Below are positions 26,389-36,123 of a stretch of 64,000 nucleotides of DNA, one piece after another. The notes beneath the pieces are model-generated. The model searched no databases and was not told where the DNA came from. It worked only from the letters and a program-made list of their open reading frames with translations. The stretch's first letter is position 1. Each line of letters starts with the position of its first letter. The position numbers and the translations under genes are program-made. The DNA comes from MM2 sp035460165 (GTDB taxonomy: Bacteria; Pseudomonadota; Gammaproteobacteria; Burkholderiales; Methylophilaceae), in contig DATHWW010000003.1 in assembly GCA_035460165.1 (NCBI GenBank), positions 62,001-126,000 on the forward strand. Reading direction: 5' to 3'.

Positions 26389-27260
26389 TGCTTGTCTCCA
26401 ATAATCTTTACTTCGCGTTGCAAATCCACGCCCTGCTGCTGCATAACGGTGTCGTGCATGTGGGCGATCAGTTTTTCGATATCGTCCGCCGTGGCTTCAC
26501 CCAGGTTGACGATGAAATTCGCGTGCTTCTCCGACACTTGCGCGCCGCCGATGCTGAAGCCTTTAAGCCCGCACGCCTCGATCAGCCGCGCGGCGTAGTC
26601 GCCTTCCGGGTTACGGAAGGTCGATCCGGCGTTGGGCAGGTTCAGCGGCTGCGTCGCGAACCGTTTTGCCAGCAGCGCCTTGATCTTTTCCTCGGCGATG
26701 CTGGCCTCGCCGGCATGCAACTGGAACCACGCGGCGATGAACCACTCTTCTCCCGGCAAGCCTACGTGGCGGTAACCCACTTCCACGTCAACCTGGCTGC
26801 GTTCGTGCGTCAGACCGTGACGGTCGATGGTGATGGCGCGGCTGACGATGTCCCATGTTTCGCCGCCGTGGCAGCCGGCGTTCATCGCCAGCGCACCGCC
26901 GACGGTGCCTGGCACCCCAGCCAGAAACTCCGCGCCGTGCAGATGCTCGCGCGCGGCGAACTTGGCCAGCTTGGCGCAGGTCACGCCGGCTTCGGCATAA
27001 ACAGCCGTCCCTTCAAAGCGCATCTCGGCCAGCGCGTCGTGCATCAGTACCACCGTGCCGCGTATGCCGGCGTCGCGCACCAGCAGGTTGCTGCCCAGCC
27101 CGACGAAATGCACCGGCTCGCCGTGCGGCAACCCTTTCAGGAAGGTCTGCAAATCCTCCAGCCCGCCCGGCACATACAGCCGATCGGCATGGCCGCCGAC
27201 GCGCCAGCTGGTATAGCGGCGCATCGATTCGTTCAGCAGCAATTTGCCGGTTGCCGTCAC
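26385..27260 (-). CDS. murB: UDP-N-acetylenolpyruvoylglucosamine reductase
   Basis: A 291-residue FAD-dependent enzyme, with YTSWRVGGHADRLYVPGG and FVGLGSNLLVRDAGI (FAD site), AGVPGTVGGALAMNAG, and AGSTFRNPEGDYAARLIEACGLKG, which carries the catalytic serine. The shorter length than E. coli MurB (342) is consistent with the type II form. It makes UDP-MurNAc in the cytosol. It overlaps murC by 4 bp. Confidence 0.96.
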   Translation of the reverse strand: MTATGKLLLNESMRRYTSWRVGGHADRLYVPGGLEDLQTFLKGLPHGEPVHFVGLGSNLLVRDAGIRGTVVLMHDALAEMRFEGTAVYAEAGVTCAKLAKFAAREHLHGAEFLAGVPGTVGGALAMNAGCHGGETWDIVSRAITIDRHGLTHERSQVDVEVGYRHVGLPGEEWFIAAWFQLHAGEASIAEEKIKALLAKRFATQPLNLPNAGSTFRNPEGDYAARLIEACGLKGFSIGGAQVSEKHANFIVNLGEATADDIEKLIAHMHDTVMQQQGVDLQREVKIIGDKQ

Positions 27261-28651
27261 TGCGCGGCCTCCTTGGTTTTAGCCGCCACTTGTCCAATGG
27301 AGCCTGCGCCCATGACGATGACCACATCGCCGTCCTGCGCCGCGCCCAGGATCGCTTCCGGCAATTCGGCCGGCGTTTCCAGGAAAATCGGCTCCACCTT
27401 GCCGGCGACGCGTATCGCGCGCACCAGGCTGCGGCCGTCGGCAGCGACAATGGGCGCCTCGCCTGCTGAGTAAACCTCGGTCAGCAGCACCGCGTCGGCC
27501 GTGGACAGCACGCGTACGAAGTCCTCGAAGCAATCCCGGGTGCGGGTGTATCGATGCGGCTGGAAGGCCAGCACCAGCCGGCGGCCGGGGAAAGCGCCGC
27601 GCGCGGCGTTGATCACCGCCTGCATTTCCACCGGATGGTGGCCGTAGTCGTCGATCAGCGTGAATTTGCCGCCGCTCTTGGCCGGTATTTCGCCGTAACG
27701 TTCGAAGCGGCGTCCGACGCCCTTGAAGTCGGCTAGCGCCTTGACGATGGCTTCGTCGGCAATGTTCAGTTCGCTCGCCACGGCAATTGCTGCCAGCGCG
27801 TTCTGCACGTAATGCATGCCTGGCAAATTGAGTGTCACGTCGAACTCGGTCACCTTGCCGTTGATGCGGCGGACGATGAAGTGCATCTGGCCGGCGTCGG
27901 CGCGCACATTGATCGCGCGCACCAGCGCGTCCTCGCTGAAGCCGTAAGGCATCACCGGTTTGCTGATGCGCGGCAGGATCGCACGCACGTTCGGGTCATC
28001 GATGCACACCACGGCCATGCCCCAAAACGGCAGGCATTGCAGGAATTCGACGAACGCGCCCTTGAGCTTCTCGAAATCGTGCTCGTAGGTGTCCATGTGA
28101 TCATGGTCGATATTGGTCACGACCGAGAGCACCGGCGTGAGATGCAGGAAGGAGGCGTCGGATTCGTCTGCCTCGGCCACGATATATTCGCCCTGTCCCA
28201 GGCGCGCATTGGTGCCCGCCGCTTCCAGCCGCCCACCGATGACGAAGGTCGGGTCCATGCCGGCTTCGGCCAGGATGCTGGCGATCAGGCTGGTGGTGGT
28301 GGTCTTGCCGTGCGTACCCGCAACCGCGATGCCCTGGCGGAAGCGCATCAGCTCGGCCAGCATCATCGCGCGCGGAATAATCGGAATCTTGCGTTCGCGC
28401 GCCGCGACGACTTCGGGATTTTTCTCGTCCACGGCGGTGGATACCACCACCACGTCGGCCGCGGCCAGGTTTTCGGTCGCGTGCCCTTTGCGTACGGCGG
28501 CGCCCAGCCCGGCAAGGCGGCGCGTCACGGCATTGTCCGCGAGGTCGGAGCCGCTCACGCTGAAGCCGAGATTGAGCAGCACCTCGGCAATACCGCTCAT
28601 GCCGGAACCGCCGATGCCGACGAAATGGATGTTCTTTACTTTATGTTTCAT
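27257..28651 (-). CDS. murC: UDP-N-acetylmuramate--L-alanine ligase
   Basis: 464 residues. The nucleotide fold at the start, IHFVGIGGSGMSGIAEVL, is followed by the ATP motif AGTHGKTTTTSLIA and the Mur ligase landmarks VTNIDHDHMDTY and DDYGHHPVE. The frame continues upstream through murG, but the ATG at 28651 overlaps the murG stop (ATGA) and gives the family start. It adds the first stem-peptide residue. Confidence 0.97.
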   Translation of the reverse strand: MKHKVKNIHFVGIGGSGMSGIAEVLLNLGFSVSGSDLADNAVTRRLAGLGAAVRKGHATENLAAADVVVVSTAVDEKNPEVVAARERKIPIIPRAMMLAELMRFRQGIAVAGTHGKTTTTSLIASILAEAGMDPTFVIGGRLEAAGTNARLGQGEYIVAEADESDASFLHLTPVLSVVTNIDHDHMDTYEHDFEKLKGAFVEFLQCLPFWGMAVVCIDDPNVRAILPRISKPVMPYGFSEDALVRAINVRADAGQMHFIVRRINGKVTEFDVTLNLPGMHYVQNALAAIAVASELNIADEAIVKALADFKGVGRRFERYGEIPAKSGGKFTLIDDYGHHPVEMQAVINAARGAFPGRRLVLAFQPHRYTRTRDCFEDFVRVLSTADAVLLTEVYSAGEAPIVAADGRSLVRAIRVAGKVEPIFLETPAELPEAILGAAQDGDVVIVMGAGSIGQVAAKTKEAAQ

Positions 28652-29709
28652 CGTGCCTGCTCCTTGCAGATCGCCGCCACCGTCGCCGTCGCCTGCGGCT
28701 TGCCCAGTGCCCGCGCCCGCTGCGCCATCGCGAACAGCTCCTCGCGGTCGAACCCTGCAATCAATTGCGCCAGTTTTTCCGGCGTCATCTCCGTCTGCGG
28801 CAACAGCACAGCCGCGCCGTTGTCCGCGAGGTAATGCGCATTCCAGGTCTGATGGTCGTCCACCGCATGCGGGAACGGCACCAGCACGCTGGCAACGCCC
28901 GCCGCCGACAGCTCGGCGATAGTCAGCGCACCCGCGCGGCAGATCACCACATCGGCCCATGCATATGTAGCCGCCATATCCTCGATGAATGCACGTGTTT
29001 CCGCCTGCACGCCTGCTTTGCGGTAGTTTTCGTTCAACACCTCGATATGCTTTTCGCCCGCCTGATGAATCACTTCGGGACGCGCGTCCTCGGCCAGCAT
29101 CGCCAATGCCTGCGGCACCATTTCATTCAGCACCTGCGCACCCAAACTGCCGCCGACGACCAGCAAGCGGATGGGCCCAATCCGTCCGGCGAGGCGTTGT
29201 TCCGGCGTCGGCAAGGCGGCGATATCGGCGCGCACCGGGTTACCCACCAGCTCGGCCTTGTCGCCGAATGCGGACGGGAATGCTGCCAGCACCTTGCGTG
29301 CGAAATGCGCCAGCACGCGGTTGGTCAGCCCGGCAATCGAATTCTGTTCATGTATCACCAATGGCCGACGCAGCAGCCAGGCGGTAAGCCCGCCCGGGAA
29401 GGCTGCGAAACCGCCCATGCCGAGTACGACATTGGGACGATACTGGCGCAGCGCCTTGTAGCTTTGCGCGCAGGCAAAGAACACCTGCAGCGGCGCGGCC
29501 AGTTTGCGCAGCAAGCCCTTGCCGCGCACCCCGCGCATGCGGATGACGGCGACGTCGTAGCCCTTGCCGGCAACCAGCCGGTTTTCCATGCCGCCCTCAG
29601 TCGCCAGCCAGACGATGTTCCAGCCCTCGGCCTTGAGGTGATCCGCCACCGCCATGGCCGGATACACGTGTCCGCCGGTACCGCCTGCCATGACCATCAA
29701 GGTGCTCAT
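28648..29709 (-). CDS. murG: UDP-GlcNAc transferase for lipid II synthesis
   Basis: A 353-residue GT28 glycosyltransferase, with MAGGTGGHVYPAMAVADHL at the start, then VLGMGGFAAFPGGL and the UDP-GlcNAc site VVGGSLGAQVLNE and VICRAGALTIAELSAAG. It converts lipid I to lipid II on the cytoplasmic face of the inner membrane. It overlaps ftsW by 4 bp. Confidence 0.97.
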   Translation of the reverse strand: MSTLMVMAGGTGGHVYPAMAVADHLKAEGWNIVWLATEGGMENRLVAGKGYDVAVIRMRGVRGKGLLRKLAAPLQVFFACAQSYKALRQYRPNVVLGMGGFAAFPGGLTAWLLRRPLVIHEQNSIAGLTNRVLAHFARKVLAAFPSAFGDKAELVGNPVRADIAALPTPEQRLAGRIGPIRLLVVGGSLGAQVLNEMVPQALAMLAEDARPEVIHQAGEKHIEVLNENYRKAGVQAETRAFIEDMAATYAWADVVICRAGALTIAELSAAGVASVLVPFPHAVDDHQTWNAHYLADNGAAVLLPQTEMTPEKLAQLIAGFDREELFAMAQRARALGKPQATATVAAICKEQAR

Positions 29710-30866
29710 GCCGGCACCCCCTTGGCAAGACGCCTATTCTCCCAATCGATCCGCAGCAATACCGCCAGCGCAATGCAATTGGCCACGATGGCGCTGCCGC
29801 CGAACGACAACAACGGCAAGGTCAGTCCCTTGGTCGGCAGCAGCCCCATGTTGACGCCCATATTGATGATGGCCTGCACCCCGATCCAGATGCCGATGCC
29901 CTGCGCCAGCAGCGCGGAGAAGTGGCGCTCGTAGGCGACGGCCTCCTTGCCGATGGTGAAGGCGCGCATCACGATCCACGCGAACAGCAGGCCGACGGCA
30001 GCCACGCCGACGAAGCCCAGCTCTTCCGCCACAACGGCAAGCAGAAAGTCGGTATGCGCTTCCGGCAGGTAAAGCAGCTTTTCCACGCTGGCACCCAGGC
30101 CGACGCCGAGCCACTCACCACGCCCGAACGCAATCAAGGCATGCGACAACTGGTAGCCCTTGCCGAACGGATCGGCCCACGGATCCATGAAGCCGACAAT
30201 GCGCTGCAAACGGTAAGGCGAACTCATGATCAGCACCACGACGCCGATCACCAGCAGCACGACCAGCCCGGCGAAAATGCGCGCGTTGATACCGCCCAGC
30301 CACAGCACCGAAATCGTGATCGCGGCGATCACCGCAAACGCACCGAAGTCCGGCTCGCGCAGCAGCAGGAAGCCGACCACCAGCATCACCGCCAGCATCG
30401 GCAGGAAGCTCTTGGTAAAGCTATCCATAAAGGCCGCCTTGCGCACGGTGTAGTCGGCGACGTAGATGGTCGCAAACAGCTTCATCAGCTCGGACGGCTG
30501 CAAGGTAGCGAAACCCAGCGGAATCCAGCGTTGGCTACCGTTCACCTGGCGCCCGATGCCCGGTATCAGCACCAGGATCAGCAACACCAGGCCGAGCAGG
30601 AACAAATAAGGCGCCACCCGCTGCCAGAAGCGCGTCGGAATCTGGAACGTGATGAAACCGGTTATCAGTGCGATGACCAGATAGATCCCGTGGCGTATCG
30701 CGAAATAGGTCGATTGATGGCCCGTCATCTTGTCCGCTTCCGCCAGCGCGATCGAAGCCGAATACACCATCACCAGCCCAAATCCGAGCAGCATCAGCAC
30801 GACCCACAGCAGCCCCTGGTCGTAGGTCGGCGCGGTGATCTTGTCGCGGTTGCTGAGCATGTACAT
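29706..30866 (-). CDS. ftsW: SEDS-family peptidoglycan glycosyltransferase FtsW
   Basis: 386 residues with about ten helices. SEDS motifs include MVYSASIALAE, FQPSELMKLF-like LQPSELMKLF, the catalytic-loop region ARTDFLLAVVAEELGFVG-like AHTDFLLAVVAEELGF, and a C-terminal GLTLPLLSFGGSAIVANC. It polymerises septal glycan with FtsI. The open frame runs far upstream, but the ATG at 30866 overlaps the murD stop (TGATG) and is the credible start. Confidence 0.96.
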   Translation of the reverse strand: MYMLSNRDKITAPTYDQGLLWVVLMLLGFGLVMVYSASIALAEADKMTGHQSTYFAIRHGIYLVIALITGFITFQIPTRFWQRVAPYLFLLGLVLLILVLIPGIGRQVNGSQRWIPLGFATLQPSELMKLFATIYVADYTVRKAAFMDSFTKSFLPMLAVMLVVGFLLLREPDFGAFAVIAAITISVLWLGGINARIFAGLVVLLVIGVVVLIMSSPYRLQRIVGFMDPWADPFGKGYQLSHALIAFGRGEWLGVGLGASVEKLLYLPEAHTDFLLAVVAEELGFVGVAAVGLLFAWIVMRAFTIGKEAVAYERHFSALLAQGIGIWIGVQAIINMGVNMGLLPTKGLTLPLLSFGGSAIVANCIALAVLLRIDWENRRLAKGVPA

Positions 30867-32227
30867 CAATTCAGCTCCTTCACGGCGGCAACGAACACTT
30901 CGGCGCGGTGCGCATAGTTGCGGAACATGTCCCAGCTGGCGCAGGCCGGCGACAGCAGCACGACATCGCCCGGCTCGGACAGCGCGTAAGCCTGCTGGAC
31001 CGCGTCTTCCATGCTTTCCGCGCGCTGTACATGGCAAGCACCCGCGATGGCCGCCTCGATTTGCGGACCGTCACGGCCGATCTGCACCACGGCGCGGGTT
31101 TTTGCGACAGCGTCGCGCAGCGGGCTGAAATCCTGGCCTTTGCCGTCACCGCCGGCGATCAGCACGACAGGCGCGGCAAAGCCCTTGAGCGCAGCTGCCG
31201 TGGCGCCCACGTTGGTGCCCTTGGAGTCGTCATAGAACTTGCGGCCGCTTACTTCGGCGACAAATTCGACGCGGTGCGCCAAGCCTTTAAAGGTCCTGAG
31301 CGCAGCCAGCATCGGCTCGTAATGCAGCCCAAGCGCGCGACACAGTGCCAGCGCGGCCAGCACATTGGCGGCGTTGTGCAACCCGGCAATCGGCAGCTCA
31401 TCGACCGGAAATAGACGCTCGTGGTCTTTCGCCAGCCAGCGGCGACCTTCACGCTCGACCAGCCCCCAGTCTGCAGTAGCTTTGCCGGCATCGAGGCCGA
31501 AGGTCTGCACCTCGGCATCTTCGTGCCTCATGGCCATGACCATCGCATCGTCACGGTTTAGCACTTGCACCTGACAACCAGCAAAAATGCGCTCCTTCGC
31601 TGCAGCGTAATCTTCCAACGTGGCGTAGCGATCCATGTGGTCGGCGGAAATATTCAGCACCGTCGCAGCATCCGCTTTCAAACTGTGTGTGGTTTCCAGC
31701 TGGAAGCTGGAAAGCTCCAGCACCCACGCCTGAGGCGCCTTGCCGATAGCCTCGCGCTCGGTCAACGCATCGAGCACTGGCAGGCCAATATTCCCGGCCA
31801 CCACAGCATCCAGTCCCGAGGAAGCGCACAGGTGACCGGCCAGGCTGGTCACCGTGCTTTTCCCATTAGAGCCGGTGATGGCAATCACCTTGGCGTGCGT
31901 CCCGGCAATGGCTTGCGCAAACAGCTCGACATCGCCCACAACCGGAATACCGCGCGAAATTGCTGCCTGGATTTCCGGCTCCGCCAGCGGCACACCCGGA
32001 CTGGCGACAATGATCTCGGCGATTTCGAACGCGTCACGCTTGAACGGACCGAGATGGACAGGAGTACCGGCAAACTCCGCACGCACCGCATCCAGTCCGG
32101 GCGGCACTGCGCGTGTGTCGGCGACAGACAGGCGCGCGCCCTGGCGCTTCAGCCAGCGCAATGCCGAAAGGCCGGTGTCACCCAGCCCCAGCACCAGCAC
32201 CTGTTTGTCGTTTAAATTCAGTTTCAT
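30866..32227 (-). CDS. murD: UDP-N-acetylmuramoyl-L-alanine--D-glutamate ligase
   Basis: A 453-residue Mur ligase with VLGLGDTGLSALRWLKRQG at the start, the ATP motif AITGSNGKSTVTSLAG, LNISADHMDRY, and YDDSKGTNVGAT. It adds D-glutamate in the cytosol. It is flanked by mraY (4-bp overlap) and ftsW (1-bp overlap). Confidence 0.97.
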   Translation of the reverse strand: MKLNLNDKQVLVLGLGDTGLSALRWLKRQGARLSVADTRAVPPGLDAVRAEFAGTPVHLGPFKRDAFEIAEIIVASPGVPLAEPEIQAAISRGIPVVGDVELFAQAIAGTHAKVIAITGSNGKSTVTSLAGHLCASSGLDAVVAGNIGLPVLDALTEREAIGKAPQAWVLELSSFQLETTHSLKADAATVLNISADHMDRYATLEDYAAAKERIFAGCQVQVLNRDDAMVMAMRHEDAEVQTFGLDAGKATADWGLVEREGRRWLAKDHERLFPVDELPIAGLHNAANVLAALALCRALGLHYEPMLAALRTFKGLAHRVEFVAEVSGRKFYDDSKGTNVGATAAALKGFAAPVVLIAGGDGKGQDFSPLRDAVAKTRAVVQIGRDGPQIEAAIAGACHVQRAESMEDAVQQAYALSEPGDVVLLSPACASWDMFRNYAHRAEVFVAAVKELN

Positions 32228-33327
32228 CTCAGTTTTAGCGTCGACAGCCCAAGCAAGACCAGCATCATCGTAATAATCCAGAAACGCACGACCACTTGCG
32301 TCTCCTTCCAGCCTTTTTGTTCATAGTGGTGGTGCAATGGCGCCATCAGGAAAATGCGCCGGCCGACGCCGTATTTCTGTTTGGTGTATTTGAAATAGGT
32401 CACCTGCGCTGCGACCGACAGCGTTTCGATGACGAACACCCCGCCCATGATGAACAGCACGATTTCCTGGCGCACGATCACCGCCACCACGCCCAGCGCG
32501 GCGCCCAGCGCCAGCGCGCCGACGTCGCCCATGAACACTTCTGCCGGATAGGCGTTGAACCACAGGAAGCCGAGCCCGGCGCCGGCCATCGCGGTGCAGA
32601 ACACCGCCAGTTCGCCCGCGCCCGGCACATACGGGATGCCCAGATATTTCGAGAAATACAGGTGGCCGGCGACGTAGGCAAACAAGGCCAAAGCGCTGCT
32701 GACCAGCACGGTCGGCATGATCGCCAGCCCGTCCAGGCCGTCGGTGAGGTTAACTGCATTGCTGCTGCCGACGATGACGAAATAGGTCAGCACGATAAAG
32801 CTTATCGCACCCAGCGGCAGCGCCAGATGCTTGAAGAACGGGAAGATCAGCGTGGTTTGCGCCGCATGGTCCGCGGTATAGAACAGGTAAATCGCCGCGC
32901 CGAAACCGATCAGCGACTGCCAGAAATACTTTTCTTTCGCCGATAGGCCCTTGGGATTGCGGTGCACCACCTTGCGCCAATCGTCCACCCAGCCGACGAT
33001 GCCGAAGCCCATGGTCACGATCAGCACCACCCATACATAGCGATTGGTGAGATCCGCCCACAGCAAAGTCGAAATCGCGATCGCCACCAGGATCAACGCG
33101 CCCCCCATGGTTGGCGTGCCGGCCTTGATCAGGTGGGTTTGCGGGCCGTCGTCACGTACCGCCTGGCCCACCTTGTATTGCGTCAGTTTGCGTATCATCG
33201 TCGGGCCGACCACGAAGGAAATCCCCAGCGCGGTGAGCGTTGCCAACATCGCGCGCAGCGTGATGTAGTTGAATACATTGAATCCGCGAATGTCGTGCGC
33301 CAGCCAGCGCGCCAGTTCAAGCAGCAT
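32224..33327 (-). CDS. mraY: Phospho-N-acetylmuramoyl-pentapeptide transferase
   Basis: A 367-residue membrane enzyme with ten predicted helices. The conserved cytosolic motifs are GTPTMGGALIL, NLTDGLDGLA (catalytic aspartates) and MGDVGALALGAALG, then LMAPLHHHYE. It forms lipid I from UDP-MurNAc-pentapeptide and undecaprenyl phosphate. It overlaps murF by 11 bp and murD by 4 bp. Confidence 0.97.
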   Translation of the reverse strand: MLLELARWLAHDIRGFNVFNYITLRAMLATLTALGISFVVGPTMIRKLTQYKVGQAVRDDGPQTHLIKAGTPTMGGALILVAIAISTLLWADLTNRYVWVVLIVTMGFGIVGWVDDWRKVVHRNPKGLSAKEKYFWQSLIGFGAAIYLFYTADHAAQTTLIFPFFKHLALPLGAISFIVLTYFVIVGSSNAVNLTDGLDGLAIMPTVLVSSALALFAYVAGHLYFSKYLGIPYVPGAGELAVFCTAMAGAGLGFLWFNAYPAEVFMGDVGALALGAALGVVAVIVRQEIVLFIMGGVFVIETLSVAAQVTYFKYTKQKYGVGRRIFLMAPLHHHYEQKGWKETQVVVRFWIITMMLVLLGLSTLKLR

Positions 33328-34708
33328 GCTTGCTCCCCTTATCAGTGGTTTCCGCCAGCAACAGGGCCACTACGCGCTCCATACGCATGAAGCGCGACCC
33401 TTTCACCAGCACGGTCGTATCTGCGGTTAGTTGTTTGTTCAGCTCTGCGCCCAGCGCTTCGGGCGACTCGAAATGCTGTGCGCCGGCGCCGAACCCGGCC
33501 GCCATTTCCTTGCTGAGTTCGCCCAGTAGCAGCAGGCGATCGAGTTGCGCGTGCTTGGCGTACACACCAATCTCGCGGTGCATTTCTGCCGCCGTGTCAC
33601 CCAGCTCCCCCATATCGCCGAGCACCAGCACGCGCTTGCCGGGACATGCCGCCAGCACGTCAATGGCCGCGCGCATCGAGGCCGGATTGGCGTTGTAAGT
33701 GTCGTCGATCACCGTGCTGCCGTGGATTCCCGCCTTGCGTTGCAAACGACCCTTGACGCCGTCGTATTGCTGCAAGCCGCTGACAATCGCACTCAAGGAC
33801 ACATCCATCGCTATTGCCGCCGCCGCAGCCGCCAGCGCGTTGCGCACGTTATGCACGCCGGGGGCAGGCAAACGTACGGCTGCCTCGCCTTGCGGCGTTT
33901 TCAAAGTAAGTTCGCAGCTATCGGAATGGAGACGATAGTCGGCGCTCACATCGGCCGCGTGATCCAGACCGAAAGTCAGCACCTTGCGCGGTGCCGCCAA
34001 CTGCTGCCACAAAGGCGCAAACGGGTCGTCGATGTTGATGATGGCCGTGCCGTCATCCGCCAGCCCTTCGAAAATCTCACCCTTGGCATGCGCCACGGCC
34101 TCCACGCTGCCCAGGCCCTCCAGATGCGCCGGCAAGGCGTTGTTGATCAACGCCACGGTAGGTTTCGCCAGGCGCGTCAGGTACGAAATCTCGCCCGGAT
34201 TATTCATGCCCATTTCGATGACGGCGTAGCGGTGCGCGTCGTGCAGTTTGAACAGCGTGATCGGCAGGCCGATGTCGTTATTGAGATTGCCCTGTGTCGC
34301 CAGCACCGCATCGTCTGCGCTGTTGGCGCGCAGGATGGAGGCCAGCATTTCCTTGACGGTGGTCTTGCCGTTGCTGCCGGTGATGGCAGCCAGCGGCAAG
34401 GTGAATTTGCCGCGCCAGTACGATGCCAGAGTGCCCAGCGCCAGGCGGGTGTCCTCGACCACCAGCAATGGCCCAGTCTCGCCGGCTTGCCAGCGCGCAT
34501 CGACCATCGCCGCCGCCGCACCGCGCTGCAGGCAGTCGGCGGCGAAATCGTGACCGTCGAATCGCTCGCCGCGCAGCGCGACAAACAGATCGCCCGCCTG
34601 AATCGCGCGGCTATCGGTCGACACGGCATCGAAAGCCGCATCTGCGCCCACGACCCTGCCCCCGGTCGCCAAAGCTGCTTCGGAAAGTCGCAGCATCATG
34701 GCCGGCAC
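33317..34708 (-). CDS. murF: UDP-N-acetylmuramoyl-tripeptide--D-alanyl-D-alanine ligase
   Basis: 463 residues, with the ATP motif AITGSNGKTTVKEML, IEMGMNNPGEISYLT, and DDTYNANPASMRAAID. It adds D-Ala-D-Ala. Either the ATG at 34708, which overlaps murE by 13 bp, or the one at 34699 could be used. Confidence 0.97.
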   Translation of the reverse strand: MPAMMLRLSEAALATGGRVVGADAAFDAVSTDSRAIQAGDLFVALRGERFDGHDFAADCLQRGAAAAMVDARWQAGETGPLLVVEDTRLALGTLASYWRGKFTLPLAAITGSNGKTTVKEMLASILRANSADDAVLATQGNLNNDIGLPITLFKLHDAHRYAVIEMGMNNPGEISYLTRLAKPTVALINNALPAHLEGLGSVEAVAHAKGEIFEGLADDGTAIINIDDPFAPLWQQLAAPRKVLTFGLDHAADVSADYRLHSDSCELTLKTPQGEAAVRLPAPGVHNVRNALAAAAAAIAMDVSLSAIVSGLQQYDGVKGRLQRKAGIHGSTVIDDTYNANPASMRAAIDVLAACPGKRVLVLGDMGELGDTAAEMHREIGVYAKHAQLDRLLLLGELSKEMAAGFGAGAQHFESPEALGAELNKQLTADTTVLVKGSRFMRMERVVALLLAETTDKGSKHAA

Positions 34709-36123
34709 TCCAGCATGCGCCGCGCAACTTCACGGTCGTCGAACGGCAGTTTGACGCCGCCGATGTCCTGATAATCCTCGTGCCCCTTGCCGGCGATCAA
34801 TACGACGTCGCCGGGCTTTGCATCGCTGATGGCACGGTCGATAGCGGCAGCGCGATCGGCTTCGACGTGATAGTCGCCGCCCATGCCGGCGATGACTTCA
34901 TTGATGATCGCAACTGGATCCTCGTGGCGCGGATTGTCGGAAGTGACAATCACCTGGTCCGCCAGCCTGGACGCCGCTTCACCCATCAGTGGGCGCTTGC
35001 CCTTGTCGCGATTCCCGCCGCATCCGAAGACGCAGATCAGGCGCCCGGAAGTCTGCTCGCGCAGCGCGGCCAACACCTTTTCCAGCGCATCCGGCGTATG
35101 CGCGTAGTCGATCACCACCAACGGCTTCGCGCCGCCGCCCAGCGTCTGCATGCGGCCGGCGACCGGCTTTACGTCCTTCAATGCGGCCACAGCTTCTGGC
35201 AATTGCACATCGCTTGCCAGCAGCACGGCCAGCACCGCCAGCAGGTTATAAGCATTGAAACGACCCATCAGCCGGGCTTCCAGACGGGCATTGCCGTAAG
35301 GCGTGATTACATCCATCGCCAAGCCGTCGCCATGCAGCTCCAGATTTTGTCCGCGCACATCCCCGGTCTGCAGGCCGTAGGTCAGCACGCGCAGGTCGCG
35401 CCCTTCGGCATCGTCCGCGAGTTCCGCGCCGAAGTCGTCATCGGTGTTGACCACCATGCAACCGAGGCCGGGCCAATAGAACAGTTTTTTCTTGGCCTCG
35501 GCGTAGGCGGCCATGTCGCCGTGATAATCCAGATGGTCGCGCGACAGGTTGGTCAGCACGGCCACGTCGAAGTGCACGCCGTTGACGCGGCCTTGCGCCA
35601 AGCCATGCGAGGAAACCTCCATCGCCGCAGCGGCGGCGCCCTCTGCCACATATTCGTCCAGCATGCCGTGCAGCAGGATAGGGTCGGGCGTGGTATTGAT
35701 CGCCTCGGACAACGCGCCGGGAAATCCATTACCCAGCGTGCCGATGGCCACGGTTTTGCGGCCGAGGCGCGTCAGTGCTTCGGCCAGCCAGTGGCTGCAC
35801 GAGGTTTTACCGTTGGTGCCGGTGATGCCGATCATCCGCAACTTGCGCGAAGGATGCCCATAGAATTCGTCGGCTATGACGCCAGCCTGTATGCGCAGAT
35901 TTTCCACCGGCAGATTGGGCAGCGACCACGACGCATCCCATGCGTATCCCTCACGCTCCCATAAGATACCAGCAGCGCCTTGGGCTACCGCCTGCGGGAT
36001 GTATTTGCGGCCGTCCGCGCTTTCGCCCGGATAGGCCAGAAATACGCTGCCCGGCCCTGCCTTACGGCTGTCGGTGGTCAGTTGATTGGCCTTGACGCCC
36101 AATTGTGAAAGGAGGGTCGTCAT
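34696..36123 (-). CDS. murE: UDP-MurNAc-L-alanyl-D-glutamate--2,6-diaminopimelate ligase
   Basis: 475 residues, with the ATP motif GITGTNGKTSCSHWLAEAL, LTNLSRDHLDYHGDM, and the DNPR motif in VTSDNPRHEDP that marks meso-diaminopimelate-adding enzymes. It therefore predicts A1-gamma-type Gram-negative peptidoglycan. It overlaps ftsI by 4 bp. Confidence 0.97.
   Translation of the reverse strand: MTTLLSQLGVKANQLTTDSRKAGPGSVFLAYPGESADGRKYIPQAVAQGAAGILWEREGYAWDASWSLPNLPVENLRIQAGVIADEFYGHPSRKLRMIGITGTNGKTSCSHWLAEALTRLGRKTVAIGTLGNGFPGALSEAINTTPDPILLHGMLDEYVAEGAAAAAMEVSSHGLAQGRVNGVHFDVAVLTNLSRDHLDYHGDMAAYAEAKKKLFYWPGLGCMVVNTDDDFGAELADDAEGRDLRVLTYGLQTGDVRGQNLELHGDGLAMDVITPYGNARLEARLMGRFNAYNLLAVLAVLLASDVQLPEAVAALKDVKPVAGRMQTLGGGAKPLVVIDYAHTPDALEKVLAALREQTSGRLICVFGCGGNRDKGKRPLMGEAASRLADQVIVTSDNPRHEDPVAIINEVIAGMGGDYHVEADRAAAIDRAISDAKPGDVVLIAGKGHEDYQDIGGVKLPFDDREVARRMLECRP

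Noticed and set aside
30867..31037. Upstream 57-codon extension of ftsW
   Set aside because: It lies entirely within murD and has no FtsW-like residues; the TGATG overlap marks the real start.
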